This document shows positions 34,085 through 44,367 of a DNA stretch of 64,000 bases, piece by piece. Source of the DNA: Acinetobacter sp. GSS19 (GTDB lineage: Bacteria > Pseudomonadota > Gammaproteobacteria > Pseudomonadales > Moraxellaceae); NCBI RefSeq assembly GCF_028621895.1, contig NZ_CP117520.1, positions 930,001 to 994,000 on the forward strand, read 5' to 3'. Within the stretch, counting starts at the first letter, position 1. Each line of letters starts with the position of its first letter. A model generated the notes under the pieces. That model had not been told where the DNA came from. It did no database searches and was given only the letters and a program-made list of their open reading frames with translations. Both the position numbers and the translations under genes were made by a program.

Positions 34085-36079
34085 ATGCACCATGCGCTAT
34101 CTACCACAGCTCATCAGCAGATTTGCCAGCAGCTGTTGGCCATCGTGCCTGACTTTGCTCAGATTTATCAGGAACAATGGCAATGGCTCCATACACTGCA
34201 TGCCGAACGACTATATGAGCGGGTCGTGCCCCGAACGCTAGCGCTGCTGGATGGCTGGCTGCAAATTCGACTTTGTGAAACGGCAGGGCAGGCAATCGTG
34301 TGCGTTGAGTGCTGTTTTGCTGATAAAAATCCTCAATATCTGGTTGATTTTTTTCTGAATGAATTAGCCTTTCTGACCGGTGATCGGCAACCCCAACATT
34401 CACTGTTTTTAAAGACCAAAGCTCAACGCTTACGTCAGGCTGTGATTGAGCAGGTTTTTATCTGGATTGATGGCGAGGCTCGGGTAGAGACTTTTTTCCA
34501 GAACATGACGCTACAACAGGCACAACAGATTGATCGGTTGATGATCACGGCTGGCTATTATGCGCAGCCGTATCTGCAGTTTGCCCTCGAACAACATCAG
34601 TCGATTCCGCTAGACGTGATGATGAATTTCAAGCATATGTGTCTGATCAATTCAGTTCTGGGTGATAATTTTTTACCGGTGCAACACATCATGCCGGATT
34701 ATGATCGATTGTGCCTCTTTGCAAAGCAATGGCTCGGTGCACGTTGGTTTCGGGTATTGAAGTTGCTGTTTCCGGAACGTTTTACTTTGCAGCAGTGTAT
34801 CCAAATGCAAGATTCGTTGCAGCGTTTGCTACAATTGGTGGATCAGCACAATACGCTGTTGGGCTTTGTCTTGCAGGTGCAACCGCAACATTGGTCGAAT
34901 GATGAATTGTTGGCTAAAAAACATTTTTTAATGCCGAGTGAGGACTGGTGGCTACCGGAAGTTGGTAATCACGCTTTATTTCAGTCCAGTCGCGCCGTGA
35001 ACTGGCTATACAAGCAGGATGCCATCGTGCTGGATTGGATCAGTCAGCATTTATCGCATACCGGGGTACGCTATGCTGTCACGGCGTGCAGTTTCCTCGA
35101 TACCCGAGGGGTGGCACCACAGGTAATTTTGCTGACCCTGCGTCATTTTCAGCATGTCATGGTCAGTTTATGGCTGCAGCGCTGTCGGCAGCTCGCTCTG
35201 CAGGAAGGTTGGTTTGAACATCCTGATAATCAGCAGTTTGCATTGTATGGTCAGAATGGCATAACAGCAAACCGTCGCCTGATTTCACCTTCAGCGTTGT
35301 ATTTGCAGGAGTGGTGGCAGTTACTGCAGCTGATCCATCCTGATTCGCAGCAGATATTGAAACAACTGTATCAGCCTCTGAGCCGGATTATGCAGGCTTA
35401 CATGCAGCATGTGCAGGAAATTACCCATTTACTCCCGATTGAATTACTGGATTTTCTTGAGCCGCGCCAGCAACAGGACCCAGCTTTTTTTCGTTGTTTG
35501 CAACAGCATCAGCTGGATGTTAGCCAGTTTCGTCAGCGATTTTATTTACAGGAACCGCGCCAGCGCCAATCGTTGTTTAGTTCTTATGTCTGTGATTATC
35601 TGGAAACCTATCTCGATACACATCCGATTGTACCGAAAAATGTGACCTGGACAGGCCTGTTTCGTCAGGCGGTCACCTGGCATCAGCAGATGCAGCGGCA
35701 AAATATGCTGACGCAGCTGGTCGAGCGGGTCAGCACCCAGCACTGGGCACCCCTCACGCAAACCGAGCGGATTCTCTGGGGGGAGTGGAGCTTTGAGGAA
35801 CTGCATAGTATTGAACGGATTATTCAGGAATCTCAACGCTTCCAGCATTGTTTGGCCTTAAGTTACAGCCAGCGTATTGTGGATGGAACCTATGTGGCAT
35901 TTCATATGCGACACCGGAAAAATTCCCAGCTGGGATATACACTGGGTTGTCATTACCGGGCTGGAGTTTTTGAATTTGATCAACTGGAATTGCCACGGAA
36001 CCAGAAAGCGGATCAGACTGCTATACAGATCGCCGAGCGTTTTGTAGCACGTTTAAATGCCCAGTTACATGCCTCTTGA
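34085..36079 (+). CDS. PcfJ-like domain protein
   Basis: A 664-residue cytoplasmic protein rich in Gln, Leu and aromatic residues, without signal peptide or membrane segments. The C-terminal about 100 residues resemble the PcfJ domain (QRFQHCLALSYSQRIVDGTYVAFHMRHR...LGYTLGCHYRAGVFEFDQ). PcfJ was named from a conjugative plasmid, but chromosomal copies are frequent and function is unknown. The N-terminal 550 residues match nothing I recognise. The start at 34085 has a weak ribosome-binding site, so a slightly different start is possible. The helicase gene follows after 85 bp. Confidence 0.7.
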   Translation: MHHALSTTAHQQICQQLLAIVPDFAQIYQEQWQWLHTLHAERLYERVVPRTLALLDGWLQIRLCETAGQAIVCVECCFADKNPQYLVDFFLNELAFLTGDRQPQHSLFLKTKAQRLRQAVIEQVFIWIDGEARVETFFQNMTLQQAQQIDRLMITAGYYAQPYLQFALEQHQSIPLDVMMNFKHMCLINSVLGDNFLPVQHIMPDYDRLCLFAKQWLGARWFRVLKLLFPERFTLQQCIQMQDSLQRLLQLVDQHNTLLGFVLQVQPQHWSNDELLAKKHFLMPSEDWWLPEVGNHALFQSSRAVNWLYKQDAIVLDWISQHLSHTGVRYAVTACSFLDTRGVAPQVILLTLRHFQHVMVSLWLQRCRQLALQEGWFEHPDNQQFALYGQNGITANRRLISPSALYLQEWWQLLQLIHPDSQQILKQLYQPLSRIMQAYMQHVQEITHLLPIELLDFLEPRQQQDPAFFRCLQQHQLDVSQFRQRFYLQEPRQRQSLFSSYVCDYLETYLDTHPIVPKNVTWTGLFRQAVTWHQQMQRQNMLTQLVERVSTQHWAPLTQTERILWGEWSFEELHSIERIIQESQRFQHCLALSYSQRIVDGTYVAFHMRHRKNSQLGYTLGCHYRAGVFEFDQLELPRNQKADQTAIQIAERFVARLNAQLHAS

Positions 36080-36164
36080 TGAGCATTGTCAGGAAGCCGG
36101 GCTTAACTTTTTTAGGAAAAATCGGTAGGCTATAGCGCCTCTCTTCTCAAATCAGTATGGTCCA

Positions 36165-37880
36165 ATGAAACAGGAAACTGCACTCAAACTTCTCAAAGCC
36201 GGAGAAAATGTATTCTTGACTGGCTCGGCGGGTGCAGGAAAAACATACACCTTAAACCAGTACATCAATTATCTGAAAGCACGCAAGGTACCGGTGGCTA
36301 TTACGGCCTCCACTGGCATTGCTGCTACACACATGAATGGCATGACCATTCATACCTGGGCAGGCATTGGGATTAAAGATGCGCTGAGTGAAGATGACCT
36401 CAAGCGCATGAAAGAGCGCAAGTACCTAAAAGAGCATCTGGAAAATGCCCAGGTGCTGATCATTGACGAAATTTCCATGCTGCACGCGAAGCAACTGAAT
36501 CTGGTCAATCAGGTACTAAAATATTTTAAAGAGAGTGAAGAAGCCTTCGGCGGTATTCAGGTGATTGTTGCGGGTGACTTTTTCCAGTTGCCGCCTGTGG
36601 GGAAAAATGACGAGCGCAACCGTGACAAGTTCTGTTTTATGTCGGATGCCTGGGTCGAGGCCAAATTCCGGGTGTGCTATCTGACCGAACAGCACCGTCA
36701 GGATGATGAAATACTGAACCAGATTCTGAATGCCATCCGCGCGCAGAATGTTCAGCCACAACATTTACAGGCGCTACAGCAAACTCGCAAGCAGGACATC
36801 GGCGAAACCTTTACCCGTTTATATACCCATAATATGGATGTCGATACGATCAACTATCAGCATCTTAATGAAATTGAAAATGAGGGACATCAGTTTAATG
36901 CCGTATGTGACGGGAACGAAAAGCTGATCGAGACCCTGAAATCCTCGGTACGCGCGCCGGAAGAACTGACCTTGAAAAAACATGCCAAGGTTATGTTTGT
37001 CAAAAACAATTTCGATCTGGGCTACATTAACGGCAGTCTGGGTGAGGTGATTGGCTTTGAAGAAGATGATGAACATGGCATTTTGCCAAAAGTCAAACTG
37101 ACCGATGGTAGCGTGTTGCTGGTGGAACCGGAAACCTGGTCGATTGAAAACGAAGCAGGCAAAGTGATTGCCAGTTTTCAGCAGATTCCGCTGCGTTTGG
37201 CCTGGGCGATTACCATCCATAAAAGTCAGGGCATGACTCTGGAAGCCGCGGAAATCAACCTGTCACATACCTTTGAAAAAGGCCAGGGTTATGTGGCCCT
37301 ATCACGTCTGAAATCTCTGGATGGATTACGCTTACTGGGCTTTAACGAACAGGCACTGGAGTTGGACAGTCTGGCACTCAAAGCGGATCGTCGTTTTCAG
37401 GAACTTTCGACGGAGGCTGAAAACCATTTTTCGCATATTGATTTGACCCCGCAGCACCGCGCTTTTATCCGGCATTGTGGGGGGACTTTAAATGATGCGG
37501 AAATCAGCCGTAACGAGAAAAAAATAGCCAAAGCTGATGGCAAACAGAGTTATGCGACAGCTACCCTCGATGAAACCCGCGAGCTGTTTGAAGAGGGTTA
37601 TGACATTATGGATATTGCGCAGGAACGGGGTCTCACCCCAGCCACGATTATTAATCATCTGGCACGTTTGCACAAAGAACAGGGGCTGGATATTTCAGTT
37701 GCTCATCCTGGTGAGGAAGTGGTAGAGCAGGTACGCAAAATTTATAAACGTCTACAAAAACGGCAAAGCCCAGAACATTTTGCTGAGGATGGTTCGATCA
37801 AGCTACGCCCGATTGTGGAAGCCACTAGCCCGCGTATGGGCTATGATCAGGTACGTTTGGCGCTTCTCTTTGTTGAATAG
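36165..37880 (+). CDS. PIF1-like superfamily 1 helicase with C-terminal HTH domain
   Basis: A 571-residue ATPase. Walker A is GSAGAGKT (20-27), Walker B IIDEISML (about 99-106), then GDFFQLPPVG and the UvrD/RecD-like motif TIHKSQGMTLEAA in the C-terminal helicase region. The pattern is that of PIF1/RRM3-type helicases. Residues 465-510 hold a helix-turn-helix-like module (DETRELFEEGYDIMDIAQERGLTPATIINHL), as in HTH_40 regions found at the ends of bacterial RecQ/PIF1-like helicases. It probably unwinds DNA structures 5' to 3' in repair or replication. No accessory partner is seen. Confidence 0.9.
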   Translation: MKQETALKLLKAGENVFLTGSAGAGKTYTLNQYINYLKARKVPVAITASTGIAATHMNGMTIHTWAGIGIKDALSEDDLKRMKERKYLKEHLENAQVLIIDEISMLHAKQLNLVNQVLKYFKESEEAFGGIQVIVAGDFFQLPPVGKNDERNRDKFCFMSDAWVEAKFRVCYLTEQHRQDDEILNQILNAIRAQNVQPQHLQALQQTRKQDIGETFTRLYTHNMDVDTINYQHLNEIENEGHQFNAVCDGNEKLIETLKSSVRAPEELTLKKHAKVMFVKNNFDLGYINGSLGEVIGFEEDDEHGILPKVKLTDGSVLLVEPETWSIENEAGKVIASFQQIPLRLAWAITIHKSQGMTLEAAEINLSHTFEKGQGYVALSRLKSLDGLRLLGFNEQALELDSLALKADRRFQELSTEAENHFSHIDLTPQHRAFIRHCGGTLNDAEISRNEKKIAKADGKQSYATATLDETRELFEEGYDIMDIAQERGLTPATIINHLARLHKEQGLDISVAHPGEEVVEQVRKIYKRLQKRQSPEHFAEDGSIKLRPIVEATSPRMGYDQVRLALLFVE

Positions 37881-38157
37881 GCAACGGATGAGCTGGGCTG
37901 GTCGAACCGAATGGCTCCACGTCCTTAATAGCCAGAAAAATAAAATTTCTGAACTGGATTGAGTCAAGGCATTTCGCGTAGCGACTATCGGGTTGGCGAT
38001 GTGCGAATGCTCAAAGCTTAAATAATTGTTTCACGCTAGCAATCTAAACGGGCAGTCGAATCAACGACTGCGGGTATCTTTTAAGTATTACGCATGTATT
38101 CAGCTGTATAACCATTCAAGTTGTGCCTCGTTGAACTCAAGGCAAAATTTTGAATAG

Positions 38158-38982
38158 TTAAAGCATGTTGAGATCCGCATGCAGGGAGATGGTATCAGCA
38201 TTCAAGCGATAGATCTCATCCAGAAATGCCACATTAAAGCTACCCACACTTTGGGCTTTTTGGTAAGCCAGTTTTCCGGCGATCGCAAAATGCAGGTGCG
38301 CAGCAATCGCGGCGATGGTCGGTGTAGTGACTGCTGAATAGGCGGCAATCAGGGCACCGAGTGCGCAGCCACTGGCAGTGATTTTCGGCTGCAAATAACT
38401 ACCGCCATTGATCTGAATAATGGTGTCCCACTGCTGGGACAGGATATAGTCCGATTCGCCAGAGATTGCGACACATTCGCATTTGTCCAATAAGGGCAAA
38501 GCCTGCTGATACATGTCATGGCTGCTGACCGTGCTATCGACACCTTTGCTGCCCGCCTGGTTGCCTGCCAGTGCGCTGATTTCGGATGCATTGCCACGAA
38601 TGACTGCCGGTTTAAAGGCCAGTAAATCCTCGACCAGACGGCTACGCCAAGGAAGTGCCGCTCCATAACCGACGGGATCCAGCACCCAAGGTTTGTTTTT
38701 GATGAAGGCTGCCTTGGCTGAGATCTGCATGGCCTGCATTTGTTCTGTCGTCGGCGTACCCGTGTTGATACTTAAAGCCCCACTAATTGCGGTAAAACCC
38801 TCAGCTTCAAATGGATTGTCAATCATCGCCGGTGATGCGCCCGCAGCGAGCAGTACATTAGCGACATAATTGCCAGCAACACTGTTGGTCATACACTGCA
38901 CCAAAGGTTGTTGCTGATGTAAAGCCGTCCAGGCCTGAATTACGTGTTCCAATACCGTATAGACTCGATCCATAAAAGTCAT
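38158..38982 (-). CDS. thiM: Hydroxyethylthiazole kinase
   Basis: A 274-residue ribokinase-fold enzyme phosphorylating 4-methyl-5-hydroxyethylthiazole in thiamine salvage. Signatures are the QCMTNSVAGNYVANVLLAAGASPAM opening, PWVLDPVGYGA, GNASEISALAG and the C-terminal ASGCALGALIAAY with the catalytic Cys region. Other thi genes are not adjacent. The upstream zinc-ribbon gene ends 39 bp before, leaving no room for a TPP riboswitch directly ahead. An in-frame Met at codon 4 is an equally likely start. Confidence 0.95.
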   Translation of the reverse strand: MTFMDRVYTVLEHVIQAWTALHQQQPLVQCMTNSVAGNYVANVLLAAGASPAMIDNPFEAEGFTAISGALSINTGTPTTEQMQAMQISAKAAFIKNKPWVLDPVGYGAALPWRSRLVEDLLAFKPAVIRGNASEISALAGNQAGSKGVDSTVSSHDMYQQALPLLDKCECVAISGESDYILSQQWDTIIQINGGSYLQPKITASGCALGALIAAYSAVTTPTIAAIAAHLHFAIAGKLAYQKAQSVGSFNVAFLDEIYRLNADTISLHADLNML

Positions 38983-39021
38983 CCATCACTAAGCAAGTTG
39001 TTCGGCTGCAAGACCCATGCT

Positions 39022-40179
39022 TTACTGGGTAAAGTAGTGATCCTGATGTTTGCAATTCCGGCAGATCAGGGAAACATAATGTTCCGCATCATAATCCACG
39101 GTCAGTTCATTCGACCCGCAATACATACAGCGCTTCTGCGAATAAAAATTCAGACGCGGCTCAATTTTTTTCCAGGAACGCCATACAGGCTGCACGAAGA
39201 TACGTTCATCGTAGCCGAGAAATTTAAAAAATAAAATACTGCTCATTTTGCTCAACGGCAGTTGGGGTGGACGTGGCAGGGTGGAGGTTTCCCATTTTTC
39301 ACTGAGAGCACGTTCACGGTATTGCTGCAGCGTTTTTTTCAGCAGATTGCTGTTAATGAAATTCTCATTACGCGTCTGTAATGCTTTTTGCTGGTGCAGA
39401 TAATCCAATGCGGTCTGGATCAGGTAATAGATCTGCCCAACTGCCAGACTGTCCATCAGGCCATAACAGAATCTCTGGAAGGCTTGATTTCCCGCAATCT
39501 GGATGCCCCAAGTCCGGCAGTAGAATTGCATGAACTGCACAATTTCCTGATACAGCACTAAATACAGCGTCTGTTTGACCTCATCACTGCTTTTAAATGG
39601 AATCCCTAAACTCAGATTTTCATAAAACCAGTGACGTAATTGCTGGGTGATACTGAACAGACTGGGTTCCGAATAACCATCGAGGCGAACGTTGACATAG
39701 TAGCAATGAGTTTCGTCCGAAAAATCCTTGGCCAGCAAGATGTTTTCTTTGAGTAAGACTTTAATTAAATGGCTCTGAAATAAGTAATTCGGCGTAATCG
39801 GCTGATATTTCAACGCATCCCAATGAATATATTCATCATGACGGCTGTGTTCCTGAATATGATCATCCAGCAGGCTTAATAGAAACAGCTTATGCAGGAA
39901 GCTCAATTCATGCAGGCTGTGTTCTTGCGTATCTTTGGCTTGCAGTTTGCGCTGTTCCTGCAGGCGGGTCTCCTTGAGCAGTTTCTTGCGTTGGTCGGTG
40001 CAGCGAGCACAATGGCAGGTATGTTGTGGCTCAACAAACAGTCGGTGCTGACAGTGGCTACATTCATGAAACTCTACTTGCTGATCATACTGTTCGGCTT
40101 CCACCCAGTACATTGACGCTTGGCACAACGGACAGAGCGTGCTTTCGTCTAACTGTTTTTGCAAAATATTCAGGAGCAT
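39022..40179 (-). CDS. Uncharacterised protein with zinc ribbons at both ends
   Basis: A 385-residue protein with Cys pairs at the N-terminus (CPLC about 16-19, CSHC about 40-43, then CHCARC) and at the C-terminus (CMYCGS...CRNC, about 351-376). The arrangement suggests two zinc-binding modules flanking a helical middle region. No catalytic motif is visible. I recognise no named family; it may be Acinetobacter-restricted. It is 39 bp upstream of thiM on the same strand and could be cotranscribed, though no functional link is evident. Confidence 0.65.
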   Translation of the reverse strand: MLLNILQKQLDESTLCPLCQASMYWVEAEQYDQQVEFHECSHCQHRLFVEPQHTCHCARCTDQRKKLLKETRLQEQRKLQAKDTQEHSLHELSFLHKLFLLSLLDDHIQEHSRHDEYIHWDALKYQPITPNYLFQSHLIKVLLKENILLAKDFSDETHCYYVNVRLDGYSEPSLFSITQQLRHWFYENLSLGIPFKSSDEVKQTLYLVLYQEIVQFMQFYCRTWGIQIAGNQAFQRFCYGLMDSLAVGQIYYLIQTALDYLHQQKALQTRNENFINSNLLKKTLQQYRERALSEKWETSTLPRPPQLPLSKMSSILFFKFLGYDERIFVQPVWRSWKKIEPRLNFYSQKRCMYCGSNELTVDYDAEHYVSLICRNCKHQDHYFTQ

Positions 40180-40287
40180 GACATTTGCCGATCAGAACCA
40201 AGGAAATCTATTGTTGATTATACACGGCTGTATCCTGAGGGGGTGTTGATAAAGTGGATGAGTGATAACAACCGTTTGGCCATACAG

Positions 40288-40319
40288 AAAAAAGCTACCG
40301 TTAATACGGTAGCTTTTTT
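40288..40319. terminator. Bidirectional-type terminator
   Basis: AAAAAAGCTACCGT - TAAT - ACGGTAGCTTTTTT, just after the stop of the leftward 87-residue gene. Confidence 0.93.
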
Positions 40320-40332
40320 GAGTGTAGGGAAG

Positions 40333-40596
40333 TTAATAAGCGGGTGGACAAGGCAGGGTGTCATCTTCTTCGGCAAAATATTTTGCCTCCATCAGCATCT
40401 GCACTTTTTGTGTCGGGAGCTTTTGCTGGCCCAGCACTTCATACTGATTGAGCAATACGCTGACCTCCTGCTCCTGCATCGGGATTCCTTCACAGGTCAT
40501 AAACATGGCAATCACTTTATGGTCGATTTTCGCTGCATCGAGCGCTTGCAGGATTTTCATGTTCTCGACTCGGACAATATGCTCTTTTAGATACAT
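40333..40596 (-). CDS. Small hypothetical protein (87 aa)
   Basis: An 87-residue protein beginning MYLKEHIVRVENMKILQAL. I start it at 40596 because AGAGGTG lies just upstream; a longer frame adds 23 residues without a ribosome-binding site. It looks helical and mildly acidic, with a Pro/Cys-containing tail (DDTLPCPPAY). No family recognised. A strong terminator 13 bp past the stop supports it as a real monocistronic gene. Confidence 0.6.
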   Translation of the reverse strand: MYLKEHIVRVENMKILQALDAAKIDHKVIAMFMTCEGIPMQEQEVSVLLNQYEVLGQQKLPTQKVQMLMEAKYFAEEDDTLPCPPAY

Positions 40597-40828
40597 GTTG
40601 CACCTCTTTTGTTTGTGCCGAAACTTATCAATATAGTGCGCTTTAGCGTTCAGAAGGCAAGCCATGTCGGTGGCATAACTGTAAGGGTATTGAAAAGATA
40701 GGTGTATTAGGCGGTATTTTGGAAAATACTGCGTAGTTTATGTGTTGATTGGTATGAGTTAGGCGAATTTTTATTTTAAATTGTATAAAATAAAAGCAAC
40801 CTCACATGGGAAATTGAGGAGCATAAAC

Positions 40829-41230
40829 ATGATGGATCTACTCAAGCAATGGGCACGAGGCCTCAAACGGGATGCAGTCACCATCTGGTTGGTGGCACGC
40901 GATCCTCGCACGCCCCGCTTTGCGAAATTCCTGGCGCTGTTTGTAGCGGCTTATGCCTTTTCCCCAATTGACTTGATTCCTGACTTTATTCCTGTTTTGG
41001 GCTATCTGGATGATCTGATTATTGTACCATTGGGGATTTGGTGGGTGATGCGTCTGATTCCCGAGTCCCTGCTAGAAGAAAACCGCCAGCGTGCCGAAGC
41101 CATGGAATTTGACTATTCCAGTCGTTGGGCTGCTGTGATTATTTTATCGATCTGGGTCATCCTTTTGATTTTCTTGGTCAATATTTTATCAACCGATCTC
41201 CTGATGAAGCCGCATTATTGGTTGAAATAA
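40829..41230 (+). CDS. YkvA-like DUF1232 membrane protein
   Basis: A 133-residue membrane protein of the DUF1232 (YkvA) family. The signature is at residues about 17-60: ARDPRTPRFAKFLALFVAAYAFSPIDLIPDFIP-x-LGYLDD. A further hydrophobic helix lies at about 103-125. I use the ATG at 40829, preceded by GAGGA, rather than an upstream start at 40781 that gives a non-conserved leader. Function unknown. Confidence 0.85.
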   Translation: MMDLLKQWARGLKRDAVTIWLVARDPRTPRFAKFLALFVAAYAFSPIDLIPDFIPVLGYLDDLIIVPLGIWWVMRLIPESLLEENRQRAEAMEFDYSSRWAAVIILSIWVILLIFLVNILSTDLLMKPHYWLK

Positions 41231-41390
41231 CTCCCACTGCACATCATTCTGATTGAAAAATCATACAGACAGGCCTATATACATAAACATCCATGACGTA
41301 ATTCGAGGATGGTGTCAGGTTGTTTGCCCATACCATCCCTAAAAAATATGACAATCATCTCAATTGAGATGAGAATAATCAGGACCTTCT

Positions 41391-43997
41391 ATGAATATCG
41401 CGGCAAATCCCTCTGTGCAGACTGATCAAACAGTGTATTTAAAAGACTATCAGAAACCTGTCTTTCTGGTGGATTCGGTTAATTTAAATATTCGGGTGTT
41501 TGACCAGCAGACCCTTGTTGATGCAACGCTGATCATGCAACGTCAAAGCGCGGGTGATCTAGTCTTGCTGGGACGAGATCTTGAACTGAAAGCAGTTAAA
41601 CTGAACGGCCAACTGCTCAACCCAGAGGATTATCAGCTGGATAGCGAGCAACTGGTCATTTTCAATGCCCCAGATCATGCTACGGTTGAAACTCAGGTGG
41701 TGATTCATCCAGAAAGCAATACCCAGCTGGAAGGCTTGTATCAGGCGGGTGATCTGTTTGTGACCCAGAACGAACCGGAAGGTTTCCGTAAAATTGCCTT
41801 CTATCCAGACCGTCCGGATGTCTTGTCGGTGTTTACCACGCGTGTGGAAGCCGATAAAAAATATCCGGTGCTACTGGCGAATGGTAACCTGCTGGAAACG
41901 GGTGAAGCCGGCGAAGACCGTCATTATGCGATTTGGCAAGACCCAACCAAAAAGCCAAGCTATCTGTTTGCCTGTGTGGTGGGTGATCTGGCGGTTTTAA
42001 AAGACCGTTATGTGACCTCGGAAGGCCGTGATGTTTCACTCGAGATTTATGCGATTGAAAAAGACATTCCAAAATGCCACATCGCGATGGAAGCCTTGAA
42101 ACATTCCATGCGTTGGGATGAGGAACATTATGGCCGTGCCTATGACCTCGATAACTACATGATCGTGGCGGTCAGCCAGTTCAATATGGGGGCGATGGAA
42201 AACAAAGGCCTGAATATTTTCAACACCTCCTGTGTTCTGGCCGATGAAGAATACACCACCGATGCAGCAATCATGCGTGTGCAGTCGGTGATCGCGCATG
42301 AATATTTCCATAACTGGACCGGTAACCGCATTACCTGCCGTGACTGGTTCCAGTTATGTTTAAAAGAAGGTCTGACCGTGTTCCGTGATCAGTCGTTCTC
42401 GGAAGACCTGCAATCGGCTGCGGTACAACGGATTGATGATGTCGCCGTACTGAAATCACATCAATTCCCGGAAGATGCCGGTCCGTTATCACATCCGCCA
42501 CGTCCCGACCATTTTGTGGAAATCAACAACTTCTATACGGCCACCGTGTATGAAAAAGGCGCGGAAATCAACCGCATGATGGCGACCCTGCTCGGCAAAG
42601 AAAAATTCCGTCAGGGTACCGATGAATATTTCCGCCGTCATGATGGCCAAGCGGTGACAGTAGAAGACTGGATCGCTGCTTTGACAGCCGGTTCAGGTGT
42701 GGATTTATCTGCTTTTCTGCACTGGTATAACCAGCCAGGTACACCAAAACTGGAAGCACTGGGTGAATATGATGCCGCGACACAAACTTACCGTTTGCAA
42801 TTCAAACAAAGCCTGAAAGCACATGGCAAATATCCAGCTTTGCAAGCTGTGCCGATTCCAGTGGCCCTGGCACTGTTCAATGCTGTAACCGGCGAGCAAT
42901 ACGTGCTGAATTCAGCTGATCTCTTTGAAAATGGTGTAAAAGACGGTGTATATCTGTTTGATCAAGCAGAGGCGAGCATTACTTTTAGCGGCATTACCGC
43001 CAAACCTGTCGTGTCCTTGCTACGCAATTTCTCAGCGCCGGTCAATCTGGAGTTTGATGCGTCCAATGAAGAACTGGCTTTCCTGATCCAGCATGAAACT
43101 AACGGCTTTAACCAGTGGCAGGCGACACAAACCCTGCTAGAACGTATTCTGCTGGAAGATCATACGGTCGAGAGCTACATCGATGCGATGCGTCATACCT
43201 TGCCTGCCTTGGTCAGCAAAGATCCGCTGTTGGCTTCACGTTTACTGGATGTGCCAAGCGAGAACTATCTGGGCAGCCGGATCGATCAAGATTACAGTCC
43301 AGTACTAATTCAGGAAAAACGTAATGCGTTGCTCGATACGCTGGCACGTGAACTGGGCGATTTCTGGAAAGAGACTTATCAAGCACTGAATCCGGAATTA
43401 CAAAACGAGTTTTCGCAGGCGATGGGCGAGCGTGCACTGAAAAACATTATGTTGAGCATGATCGCACGTCAAGGAGATGAACTGGCATTCGAATGGGCAG
43501 ACCAGCAATACCAGAGCACTCGCAATATGTCAGAACGTCTGGGTGCTTTACGTGTGCTAGTTTGGAATGATGCACCACAAGCGCAAGCGGCCGTGCAGGA
43601 TTTCTATACCCGCTTTAATGATGAAGCATTGGCACTGGATCAATGGTTCATGGTACAGGCGGCGCATCCAAAAGCCACCGAGGAAACTTTACGTTATCTC
43701 ACCACTCATCCTGATTATGATTTGGGAACACCGAACCGCATTCGTTCGGTGAGTGGGGGGCTTAACCTCAATCCGGTGAATACCTGGAGTTTTGGCGTGC
43801 AGCATTTTGTCGAGCTGGCCAAATATCTGGATGAGAAAAATCCGATTGTGGGTTCACGCCTGTTACAGGTGCTGTCACGTTGGTACACCTTAGCTGAACC
43901 GCATCGCACGGAGGTGAAGCAGGCGCTTGAAGCCTTGCAACCTCAGGTGAAATCCAAAAATGTGGCAGAAACGCTGAACAGCATGTTAGCGGTCTAA
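41391..43997 (+). CDS. pepN: Aminopeptidase N (M1 family)
   Basis: An 868-residue zinc metallopeptidase removing N-terminal residues from peptides in the cytoplasm. The substrate-binding GAMEN is at 267-271 and the zinc site HEYFH at 303-307 with the third ligand E326 (LCLKEG), the exact M1 spacing. Length matches E. coli PepN (870). It is monocistronic and ends in a strong terminator. Confidence 0.97.
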   Translation: MNIAANPSVQTDQTVYLKDYQKPVFLVDSVNLNIRVFDQQTLVDATLIMQRQSAGDLVLLGRDLELKAVKLNGQLLNPEDYQLDSEQLVIFNAPDHATVETQVVIHPESNTQLEGLYQAGDLFVTQNEPEGFRKIAFYPDRPDVLSVFTTRVEADKKYPVLLANGNLLETGEAGEDRHYAIWQDPTKKPSYLFACVVGDLAVLKDRYVTSEGRDVSLEIYAIEKDIPKCHIAMEALKHSMRWDEEHYGRAYDLDNYMIVAVSQFNMGAMENKGLNIFNTSCVLADEEYTTDAAIMRVQSVIAHEYFHNWTGNRITCRDWFQLCLKEGLTVFRDQSFSEDLQSAAVQRIDDVAVLKSHQFPEDAGPLSHPPRPDHFVEINNFYTATVYEKGAEINRMMATLLGKEKFRQGTDEYFRRHDGQAVTVEDWIAALTAGSGVDLSAFLHWYNQPGTPKLEALGEYDAATQTYRLQFKQSLKAHGKYPALQAVPIPVALALFNAVTGEQYVLNSADLFENGVKDGVYLFDQAEASITFSGITAKPVVSLLRNFSAPVNLEFDASNEELAFLIQHETNGFNQWQATQTLLERILLEDHTVESYIDAMRHTLPALVSKDPLLASRLLDVPSENYLGSRIDQDYSPVLIQEKRNALLDTLARELGDFWKETYQALNPELQNEFSQAMGERALKNIMLSMIARQGDELAFEWADQQYQSTRNMSERLGALRVLVWNDAPQAQAAVQDFYTRFNDEALALDQWFMVQAAHPKATEETLRYLTTHPDYDLGTPNRIRSVSGGLNLNPVNTWSFGVQHFVELAKYLDEKNPIVGSRLLQVLSRWYTLAEPHRTEVKQALEALQPQVKSKNVAETLNSMLAV

Positions 43998-44367
43998 TCT
44001 GCTAGAAGTTGTCTGTCAGAGCACTATTTTCCCTGAATTTTCAGGGGAAATAGTGCTTTTTTATTGATAAATCCTGCTGATATCCATCAGATGGATTCAC
44101 TGCAGGTTTTTCGAGCCGAGGGTTGATGACCAAAAATAAACCTGATTTGCGAATATATCGGGAATGTGTAGGGATGTGAGGATTGTGTTAACAACGTCAC
44201 ACTTAAAAGCAAGGATTCCTTTAAGATCAATCTATTCTGATTTTGCCCATTTTACATTGAAGCAGTCTGTCACAGCCGCATGCTTGGATAATTCCTAGAG
44301 ACAGGTAGATTAATAACTACAGTCGCTTGTTTAACGGCGTACCTCTACTACTACTAAAAGGAAGGGC
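43998..44367. other. Intergenic region between pepN and the Q-rich gene
   Basis: 370 bp. The pepN terminator occupies 44020-44063; the rest is AT-rich and should hold the promoter of the Q-rich gene, but I cannot place it confidently. No ORF. Confidence 0.45.
44020..44063 (+). terminator. Intrinsic terminator after pepN
   Basis: AGCACTATTTTCCCTGAA pairs with TTCAGGGGAAATAGTGCT (one mismatch region) and is followed by a T-run. Confidence 0.9.

Noticed and set aside
38983..39021. TPP riboswitch ahead of thiM
   Set aside because: Only 39 bp separate thiM from the upstream gene, and no TPP aptamer pattern is present.
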